DNA of 6,016 nucleotides. It comes from Acidobacteriota bacterium (GTDB lineage Bacteria; Acidobacteriota; Vicinamibacteria; Vicinamibacterales; UBA2999). This document shows, in pieces, positions 1 to 4,606 of the stretch (positions within the stretch are counted from its first letter, which is position 1; every line of letters starts with the position of its first letter). Position numbers and translations under genes: made by a program. The stretch is taken from the NCBI GenBank assembly GCA_020851835.1, contig JADZBZ010000368.1, forward strand, positions 1 to 6,016, read 5' to 3'. The notes below the pieces were generated by a model. That model did not search any database, had not been told where the DNA came from, and was given only the letters and a program-made list of their open reading frames with translations.

Positions 1-112
1 CCTTGCTCCCATCCGTCACGACCGGATTGCACTGGTTCGCCCGGCCGGCGCCCCGACCTCCCGTCGTCCATGCGGCCGGTGCATCCGGGACTTGCGCACA
101 TCCCGTGCGACT

Positions 113-117
113 GGAGG
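113..117 (+). promoter_or_regulatory. Shine-Dalgarno fixing the comEA-like start
   Basis: GGAGG lies 6 nt ahead of the ATG at 124. It favours this ATG over the in-frame ATG at 70, which has no comparable site and would add an N-terminal stretch in front of an obvious signal peptide. Just upstream is a small inverted repeat, CGCAC (95-99) and GTGCG (105-109) with a 5-nt loop, which could fold next to the ribosome binding site. I found no convincing sigma-70 promoter in 1-112. Confidence 0.75.
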
Positions 118-123
118 AACGCG

Positions 124-447
124 ATGAACACGAATCTGCTTGCCTTCGCCTTGTCGAGTCTCCTGCTGGCGGCTCCTGTGGCCGGCACTGCGGCTCAGCA
201 GCCTGTCAGTGCTCCGAGGGCCACGACGATCGATCTGAACACGGCCAGTCAGGCCGAACTCGAGTTGCTGCCTGGCGTGGGCCGGCAGACGGCCCAGCGG
301 ATCATCGAGTACCGGCAGAAGAGCGGGGGCTTCAAGAAGGTCGAAGACCTCATGAACGTGAAGGGCATCGGTGAGAAGAGCTTCCTGCGCCTGAAGCCGC
401 TCGTGGCGGTGGCGCCGAAGGCGGAGAAGGCGGGTGGCGCCCGCTGA
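124..447 (+). CDS. ComEA-like secreted helix-hairpin-helix DNA-binding protein
   Basis: This is a 107-residue protein. Residues 1 to about 24 look like a Sec signal peptide: short polar start, hydrophobic core LLAFALSSLLLAAPVAG, and small residues before QQ. Residues about 36-96 form a tandem helix-hairpin-helix domain: the LNTAS entry motif at 38-42, hairpin LPGVG at 49-53, helix through RIIEYR, linker SGGF, and second hairpin VKGIG at 79-83. This is the ComEA family layout, in which the domain binds double-stranded DNA without sequence preference. In Gram-negative bacteria, soluble periplasmic ComEA helps pull incoming DNA through the outer membrane. The size and cleavable-type signal fit that form rather than the membrane-anchored Gram-positive one. 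The C-terminus is a short Lys/Ala-rich tail. The next gene starts inside its last codons, so the two are probably co-translated. The DNA-binding fold is secure; a role in transformation is inferred from the family and the pseudopilin neighbour. Confidence 0.9.
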   Translation: MNTNLLAFALSSLLLAAPVAGTAAQQPVSAPRATTIDLNTASQAELELLPGVGRQTAQRIIEYRQKSGGFKKVEDLMNVKGIGEKSFLRLKPLVAVAPKAEKAGGAR

Positions 448-1024
448 CGATCGCGGGGCCACGCTGCCCGACATGCTGGCGGCGCTGGCCCTGATGGCGC
501 TCGTGTCGGCGACCACGCTGCCCGTGGTCGCCGGCGCGCTCGACCACGAGCGCGCCATGCTCGGCGCGCAGTTTGTGGCGGCCCGTACGCAGTACGCGCG
601 GCTCGAGGCCCTCCGCCGCGGCGCCTTCGTCGCGTTGCGCGTCACGCTCCTCCAGGACGATGCGGAGGTGCAGGCGTTCGTGGATGGCAATGGGAACGGC
701 GTGCTGACGCGCGACATCGAGCGAGGCCTCGATCCTCCCGTCGAACCGCCCGATCGGCTGAGCGCCCATATGCGCGGCGTGTCGTTGCGCGTGAACCAGC
801 GCGTACCGGACATCGGCGGGAGCGGATGGATCGAGACCGACAGCAATCCCCTGCGGCTCGGCCGCACCAGCTTGCTGTCCTTCAGCCCGACCGGGTCGGC
901 CACAGCCGGCACCCTGTACATGTCCGCGCGCCGAGGGCCGCAGCTGGCCGTGCGTGTGACGGGAGCGACTGGGCGCGTTCGGGTGCTTCGATTCAACGAG
1001 GGGGCACGGCTGTGGCTGCCGTAG
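434..1024 (+). CDS. GspH/FimT-like type IV pseudopilin
   Basis: This 196-residue protein starts at a GTG overlapping the end of the comEA-like gene by 14 nt, with GGAG at 423-426 seven nt upstream. Residues 7-32 are a type III (prepilin) signal: a short charged leader ending R7-G8, then A9-T-L-P-D and a hydrophobic helix (MLAALALMALVSATTLPVVAGAL). Prepilin peptidase would cut after G8. Position +5 of the mature protein is Asp13 rather than the usual Glu. A globular domain with alternating beta segments follows, as in GspH/FimT minor pseudopilins of type II secretion systems and type IV pili. Residues 84-95 read DGNGNGVLTRDI, resembling a calcium-binding loop, followed by an ERGLD segment. Length suits the family (about 150-200 residues). 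It probably sits in the inner membrane and enters a pilus or pseudopilus tip. The PilZ-like gene begins inside its 3' end. The class is well supported; which machine it serves cannot be told here. Confidence 0.82.
   Translation: MAPADDRGATLPDMLAALALMALVSATTLPVVAGALDHERAMLGAQFVAARTQYARLEALRRGAFVALRVTLLQDDAEVQAFVDGNGNGVLTRDIERGLDPPVEPPDRLSAHMRGVSLRVNQRVPDIGGSGWIETDSNPLRLGRTSLLSFSPTGSATAGTLYMSARRGPQLAVRVTGATGRVRVLRFNEGARLWLP
998..1004 (+). promoter_or_regulatory. Shine-Dalgarno fixing the PilZ-like GTG start
   Basis: GAGGGGG ends 7 nt before the GTG at 1012. It lies inside the pseudopilin coding sequence and supports a start there. The reading frame is open far upstream (a start at 826 is possible on paper), but that upstream part is only an alternative frame of the pseudopilin gene. 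Confidence 0.6.
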
Positions 1025-1359
1025 CCACCGCTTCCACCGAGCGTCGACTTGGTACGCGTGTGGGTCCGGACGCCTCGCCGTGGCGAGCCGAGGCGGTGCT
1101 GCGTCCGGGTCTGCTCGTCCGGTTGGTCAACATCGGGCCTCGCGGTGCGCTGGTCGAATCGCCCGCGCGCCTCCGGCCGGGCCGACGGGCCGAGCTGCAG
1201 CTGTGCAGCCGCGACTCGGACAGCCGACAGCTCATCTGCGGCCGCGTCGAGCGGTGCCACGTGGTGGGACTCGGGCCTTTGTCTTTCCACGGTGCGATTG
1301 CCTTCGATGCCGCGCCCGGCAGCACCTCGGGCATTAGCTGGTCGACGCCAGACGGGTAG
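1012..1359 (+). CDS. Small PilZ-like domain protein
   Basis: This 115-residue protein starts at GTG 1012, 13 nt inside the pseudopilin gene and behind a strong Shine-Dalgarno. It resembles a stand-alone PilZ domain. An Arg-rich RxxxR-type motif (R12-L-G-T-R16) is followed about 23 residues later by N40-I-G-P-R-G45, where the canonical c-di-GMP motif is D/NxSxxG. Beta-type segments follow: ALVES, AELQLC, ICGRVERCHVV, and a closing HGAIAFD strand typical of the PilZ barrel. The Ser of the second motif is Gly42, so the ligand site is imperfect and c-di-GMP binding is uncertain. PilZ proteins with weak motifs can work purely as protein partners in pilus assembly. No signal peptide or membrane segment is seen, so it is likely cytoplasmic. 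The overlap suggests a role with the pseudopilin and ComEA-like protein. Its stop codon falls within the first palindrome of the downstream regulatory gap. The fold assignment is moderate and rests on pattern, not a search. Confidence 0.62.
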   Translation: MAAVATASTERRLGTRVGPDASPWRAEAVLRPGLLVRLVNIGPRGALVESPARLRPGRRAELQLCSRDSDSRQLICGRVERCHVVGLGPLSFHGAIAFDAAPGSTSGISWSTPDG

Positions 1360-1413
1360 TCGTTACCCGTCGCAGTCATAACCAACGCGTCATGCGGGCA
1401 GTAACTACCCGTT
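1351..1413. promoter_or_regulatory. Pair of related palindromes, candidate operator/enhancer sites
   Basis: Site A (1351-1371) is a perfect inverted repeat, GACGGGTA, 5 nt, TACCCGTC. Site B (1395-1411) is CGGG, C, AGT, A, ACT, A, CCCG, a near-perfect dyad. The shared core at 1354-1369 and 1396-1411 matches at 12 of 16 positions (GGGyAGTnnyTACCCG). The centres (1361 and 1403) are 42 bp apart, about four turns of B-DNA, so two dimers would sit on the same face. This is what tandem operators or enhancer sites look like, and it lies directly upstream of a DNA-binding regulator gene. Binding by that regulator is inference. Confidence 0.45.
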
Positions 1414-1415
1414 TT
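1352..1415 (+). terminator. Possible terminator/alternative hairpins after the PilZ-like gene
   Basis: In RNA, site A alone can form an 8-bp stem with a 5-nt loop. Alternatively ACGGGTAGT (1352-1360) pairs perfectly with ACTACCCGT (1404-1412) over 9 bp, closing a 43-nt loop just before a short run of T (1412-1415). The T-run is only four long, so intrinsic termination would be weak. The element begins inside the stop region of the upstream gene, as a terminator for that cassette would. It could equally be only a DNA operator. Confidence 0.25.
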
Positions 1416-1487
1416 CGTGATCTGACGTGACGCGAAACATCACGGTAAGCCGATGAAAGCAGGACGATTCGGTGGATGCACACCGGA

Positions 1488-1503
1488 TGGCATCGACCTT
1501 GGA
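1488..1503 (+). promoter_or_regulatory. Imperfect sigma-54-like -24/-12 element
   Basis: TGGCATCGACCTTGGA resembles the sigma-54 consensus TGGCACG-N4-TTGCW. The -24 GG and the 10-nt gap are right, but the -12 GC is GG and two other positions differ. If used, transcription would start near 1513 and favour a translation start at 1534 or 1543. The palindromes would then lie about 110 and 152 bp upstream, a usual enhancer distance. A chance match is quite possible. Confidence 0.2.
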
Positions 1504-1524
1504 GTAGACGAGCTGTGCCAAACA

Positions 1525-1533
1525 GGGGGGGAG
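1525..1533 (+). promoter_or_regulatory. G-rich Shine-Dalgarno of the regulator gene
   Basis: A run of seven G followed by AG lies directly before ATG 1534 and 9 nt before the in-frame ATG 1543. It is the only strong ribosome-binding candidate in the gap; the ATG at 1453 has nothing comparable. The homopolymer could vary in length and so shift Shine-Dalgarno spacing. Confidence 0.45.
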
Positions 1534-2997
1534 ATGTCAGACATGGTTGCGTCCACGGCGACACCGATGCTTCGACTGCCTCGACGTGCGGACCGTCGGC
1601 CAGGGCTGCATGCTCTGGTCCGTCAGGCAGCAGCCGACCTGACCGATGCCCGTACGGTGCCGGAGGTGGCTTCGGCCCTCTCGGCGGCGCTCACGACGGT
1701 GGCGCGTGTGCGGGGGGCTCGGCTCATCGACGGCCCGCTGGGCGCCGGGGTGCGAGCGGGCCACCCGGTGCTGACGCGCGACTATGCGGCGTTTGCGGTA
1801 CCTCTCGCGTCCGAGGGTCGTCACCTGATGCTCGAGGTCAGCTTCGACCCGCACATCCGCCCCGACGACTGGACGCTTCAGTTGCTCGAGAGCGCCGCCA
1901 GTCTGGCGGCCGTGGTGCTCGGCGCAGACCACCGGACCCGTCGGCCGGCGGGTGTCTCGTCCACAGCCGCCGACGAAGTGGGGGCGCTGATTGGATCGAG
2001 CGAGATGATGCAGGCGCTGCGAGAGCGGGTGGAACGCGTGGCCGCCACCGACTTCACCATCCTCATCGAGGGCGAAAGCGGCGTGGGCAAAGAGCTGGTG
2101 GCCCGCCAGCTCCACGCCTGCAGTTGGCGGCGTCACGGACCGTTTGTCGCCATCAACTGCGCGGCGCTGGTCGAGACGTTGATCGAGGCGGAGCTGTTCG
2201 GCATCGAGGAACGAACGGCCACCGGTGTACGCGGCCGGCGCGGCAAGTTCGAGCACGCCGATGGCGGCACGCTGTTTCTGGATGAAGTGTCCGACCTGTC
2301 GCTGTCGGCCCAGGCCAAGCTGCTTCGGGCCATTCAGGATCTGACGGTGGAGCGCGTGGGTGGCGTGGGCAGCCGGCGCGTGGACGTGCGGATCGTGGCG
2401 GCCACGAACCGCAGTTTGTCCGGACTGGTGGCGCACGGATTGTTCCGGGCGGATCTCTTCTACCGCCTCAGCGGCGTCGAAGTGCTCGTGCCGCCCCTGC
2501 GCCTGCGGAAGGCCGACATTCTCGAGCTCGCCCAGTACTTCCTGGCCCGGCACCAGACGCGTGGCCGCTACACCATGACTCCGGCCGCGATCGACGCGCT
2601 GCTTGCCTACCAGTGGCCGGGTAACGTCCGCGAGCTCGAGCGGATGATCGAGGGCGCCGTGGCCACCTCCGAGTCGCGGCACATCAGGCTCGACGACCTG
2701 CCCGCCAGTCTCAGAGGCGATTACGCCGATGTGCTGATGCCCTCGGCGCTCCAGGATCACTCCATGCGCGCCTGGGGCAGCCGCTACGCGCGGCTCGTGC
2801 TCGAGCGGAGCCACGGCAACAAGCGCGAGGCTTGCCGCCGCCTGGCGATTTCGTACCACACCTTGAATGCGTACCTGCGTTATGCGGCCCGTCCCCGCGG
2901 GTTGCCGCCGGGTGCGTCCCGCGCCCTGCCGGCGGCGCCGCAGTCCGGGCGGGTGCCGGGGGAGGGGCCGATTCTTGATTCTGCCGGACCGCCATAG
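1534..2997 (+). CDS. Enhancer-binding-protein-type regulator (GAF-like, AAA+, Fis HTH) with altered GAFTGA loop
   Basis: This is a 487-residue regulator from ATG 1534; in-frame ATGs at 1453 and 1543 are alternatives, and the G-rich site at 1525-1533 favours 1534 or 1543. Residues about 26-128 look like a GAF-type sensor, with no phospho-receiver domain. The AAA+ module follows: Walker A GESGVGKE at 180-187, Walker B with D250-E251 in GTLFLDE, sensor I VAATN at 288-292, and the arginine-finger region FRADLFYRL at 304-312. A WPGNVREL segment marks the lid. A Fis-type HTH occupies about 417-451. The loop that normally reads GAFTGA and touches sigma-54 is RTATGV at 227-232, and the stretch to the following GKFE is one residue shorter than in NtrC. 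ATPase and DNA binding therefore look intact while sigma-54 contact is doubtful. The 36-residue Pro/Gly/Ala-rich tail after the HTH is unusual. It may control the upstream pilus-like cassette, itself, or the downstream gcv genes; the target is unknown. Confidence 0.88.
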   Translation: MSDMVASTATPMLRLPRRADRRPGLHALVRQAAADLTDARTVPEVASALSAALTTVARVRGARLIDGPLGAGVRAGHPVLTRDYAAFAVPLASEGRHLMLEVSFDPHIRPDDWTLQLLESAASLAAVVLGADHRTRRPAGVSSTAADEVGALIGSSEMMQALRERVERVAATDFTILIEGESGVGKELVARQLHACSWRRHGPFVAINCAALVETLIEAELFGIEERTATGVRGRRGKFEHADGGTLFLDEVSDLSLSAQAKLLRAIQDLTVERVGGVGSRRVDVRIVAATNRSLSGLVAHGLFRADLFYRLSGVEVLVPPLRLRKADILELAQYFLARHQTRGRYTMTPAAIDALLAYQWPGNVRELERMIEGAVATSESRHIRLDDLPASLRGDYADVLMPSALQDHSMRAWGSRYARLVLERSHGNKREACRRLAISYHTLNAYLRYAARPRGLPPGASRALPAAPQSGRVPGEGPILDSAGPP

Positions 2998-3045
2998 TAC
3001 CGTGTGGGGGCTGGCGCCATCGAGCGCAGGCCCTCCCGAGACCAC

Positions 3046-4173
3046 ATGACCGATCAGGCTTCGGCCCCGCTCAAGAAGACCTCTCTGCACGCCTCGCATG
3101 TCGCGCTCGGGGCCCGTATGGTCCCGTTTGGCGGCTGGGACATGCCCGTGGAGTACACCGGTATCACGGCCGAGCACCTGGCTGTGCGTACCGCCGCGGG
3201 TCTCTTCGACGTGTCGCACATGGGCGAGGTCGAAATCGCAGGCGCCGGGGCCCTCGAGGCCGTGCAGCACATCACGAGCAATGATGCGAGCAAGCTGCAG
3301 GTCGGCCAAATCCAGTACTCCGGCCTCACCACCCCGGCCGGCACCTTCGTGGACGACCTGCTCGTCTACCGCTTGGGGCCGTCACACTACCTGCTGGTGA
3401 TCAACGCGGGCAACATCGACAAGGACGTCGACTGGATCACCGCACGGACTACCGAGGCGGTTCCTGGTGTCGCCGTGGTCAACTCGAGCGATCGCTACGC
3501 CCTGATTGCGGTACAGGGGCCTCGCGCGCAGGACATCCTCCAGACGCTCACGGCAATCGACCTGGCGGGGATCAAGTACTACTGGTTCGCGCACGGCGAG
3601 GTGGCCGGCATGCGCGGAACCGTCTCGCGCACGGGCTACACGGGCGAGGACGGCTTCGAAGTGATGGTTCCCGCCGCCATGGGGCCGCGAGTCTGGGACG
3701 CGCTCGCCGGCGCCGGCAAGCCGTTCGGGCTGGTGCCCGCCGGTCTGGGCGCGCGCGACACCCTCCGCCTCGAAGCCTCGATGCGGCTGTACGGCAACGA
3801 CATCGACGAGGCGACCACCGTGCTCGAAGCGGATCTAGGCTGGATTGTCGGCTGGAACAAGCCGGCGTTTCTCGGCCGTGACGTGCTGCACGAGCAGAAG
3901 GCGGCCGGCGTGTCGAAGATACTCGCCGGCTTCGAGGTGGTCGATCGCGCCATCGCGCGCCATGGCCACGCCGTGTTGCACGAGGGGAAGTCCGTCGGGG
4001 TCGTGACCAGCGGCACCCAGACGCCGTTTCTCAAGAAGGCCATCGGCATGGCCTACCTGCCCACGGCCCTGGCCGCGCCCGGCACCGAACTCCAGATCGA
4101 CATCCGCGGCCGTCAGGCCAGGGCCGTGGTCGTGCCCATGCCGTTCTACAAGCGCGAGAAGACGAAGAAATAG
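3046..4173 (+). CDS. gcvT: Glycine cleavage system T protein (aminomethyltransferase)
   Basis: This 375-residue protein has the usual length for GcvT. It takes the aminomethyl group from lipoylated GcvH and, with tetrahydrofolate, releases ammonia and makes 5,10-methylene-THF. Family landmarks run in order: PFGGWDMPVEY near the N-terminus, GLFDVSHMGE at 52-61, the Asp pair D103-D104 in FVDDLLVYR (site of the conserved folate-side aspartate), TGYTGEDG at 196-203, GLGARDTLRLE at 233-243, and the C-terminal barrel with GWNKPAFLGRD and VTSGTQTPFLKKAIGMAYL. ATG 3046 is chosen because MTDQ leads directly into the conserved LKKTSLHASHVALGARM. The GTG at 3004 would add residues with no family match. 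Its Shine-Dalgarno is weak (GAG). It lies 48 nt after the regulator gene and 55 nt before gcvH. No glycine riboswitch fits in the short upstream gap. Identification is secure. Confidence 0.97.
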   Translation: MTDQASAPLKKTSLHASHVALGARMVPFGGWDMPVEYTGITAEHLAVRTAAGLFDVSHMGEVEIAGAGALEAVQHITSNDASKLQVGQIQYSGLTTPAGTFVDDLLVYRLGPSHYLLVINAGNIDKDVDWITARTTEAVPGVAVVNSSDRYALIAVQGPRAQDILQTLTAIDLAGIKYYWFAHGEVAGMRGTVSRTGYTGEDGFEVMVPAAMGPRVWDALAGAGKPFGLVPAGLGARDTLRLEASMRLYGNDIDEATTVLEADLGWIVGWNKPAFLGRDVLHEQKAAGVSKILAGFEVVDRAIARHGHAVLHEGKSVGVVTSGTQTPFLKKAIGMAYLPTALAAPGTELQIDIRGRQARAVVVPMPFYKREKTKK

Positions 4174-4197
4174 CACCCGGGAAGCGGCCCGCCCGAG

Positions 4198-4220
4198 AAC
4201 CCGAAAACCCGAAACCCTGA
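4198..4220 (+). repeat. Short AACCCGA tandem repeat in the gcvT-gcvH gap
   Basis: AACCCGA at 4198-4204 and 4206-4212 is followed by the variant AACCCTGA at 4213-4220, a period of 7-8 nt. The surrounding 55-nt gap is otherwise C/A-rich, has no hairpin with a T-run, and leaves gcvH with only a weak GAG Shine-Dalgarno. It may be an unstructured leader or simple slippage; no function can be assigned. Confidence 0.4.
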
Positions 4221-4228
4221 GACCGACG

Positions 4229-4606
4229 ATGGCCTATCCAACGAATCTCAAGTACACGAAAGACCACGAGTGGATCCGCCTCGAGGGCGATATCGGCACC
4301 GTGGGCATCACCGATTTCGCCCAGCAGCAGTTGGGCGACGTCGTCTATGTCGAGCTGCCCGAGGTGGGCGCTACGCTGACGGCGGGCCAGGTGTTCGGTT
4401 CGATCGAGTCGGTGAAGGCGGTGTCGGAGCTATTTGCGCCGGTGGGCGGCGAAGTGGTGGAGGTGAACGCCACGCTCAAGGACAAGCCCGAGGCCGTGAA
4501 TCAGCAGCCGCTCGAGGCCTGGATGGTGAAGGTGAAGCTCTCCTCGCCGGCCGACGCCGGTGCGCTGATGGACGCCGGCGAGTACGAGGCGCTGCTAGCC
4601 AAGTGA
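4229..4606 (+). CDS. gcvH: Glycine cleavage system H protein (lipoyl carrier)
   Basis: This 125-residue protein is typical in length for GcvH. It is the mobile carrier of the complex: its lipoyl arm receives the aminomethyl group from the P protein, presents it to GcvT and is reoxidised by lipoamide dehydrogenase. The lipoylation site is K63 (codon 4415-4417) within SIESVKAVSE, the family signature. Other landmarks are YTKDHEWI near the start, VGITDFAQQQLGDVVYVELP at 25-44, and the C-terminal NQQPLEAWMVKVK with a final GEYEALL helix. ATG 4229 gives the standard N-terminus. The stop codon overlaps the gcvP start by 4 nt, so the two are likely translationally coupled. Lipoate attachment needs LipA/LipB or LplA encoded elsewhere. 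Identification is secure. Confidence 0.98.
   Translation: MAYPTNLKYTKDHEWIRLEGDIGTVGITDFAQQQLGDVVYVELPEVGATLTAGQVFGSIESVKAVSELFAPVGGEVVEVNATLKDKPEAVNQQPLEAWMVKVKLSSPADAGALMDAGEYEALLAK

Noticed and set aside
2..127. Open frame from the left edge ending in TGA that overlaps the comEA-like ATG (ATGA)
   Set aside because: The overlap looks like coupling to an upstream gene, but the 41 visible residues are Arg/Pro-rich with no recognisable motif, and third-position GC (26 of 41) is lower than in another frame over the same bases. It may be a gene end, but I cannot support it.
16..1290. Long minus-strand open frame (424 codons) opposite the comEA-like, pseudopilin and PilZ-like genes
   Set aside because: It is Arg/Ser/Pro/His-rich with no domain and lies opposite three genes with clear motifs. 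Long antisense frames are expected in high-GC DNA.
1416..1444. Inverted repeat CGTGAT ... ATCACG with a 17-nt spacer
   Set aside because: The arms are only 6 bp with a long spacer and no T-run. It may contribute to the regulatory gap but is within chance expectation.
2975..3003. Possible sigma-70 promoter before gcvT (TTGATT at 2975, then TACCGT after 17 nt)
   Set aside because: The -10 box matches only about half of TATAAT, and the region also codes for the regulator tail. Not distinguishable from chance.
3001..3045. Glycine riboswitch before gcvT
   Set aside because: Only 48 nt separate the upstream stop from gcvT, too short for a complete aptamer, and I see none of its conserved core.
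1537..3309. Minus-strand open frame of 590 codons opposite the regulator gene
   Set aside because: The translation is low-complexity (Arg, Gly, His) with no motif, while the + strand carries a complete AAA+ regulator and the start of gcvT.
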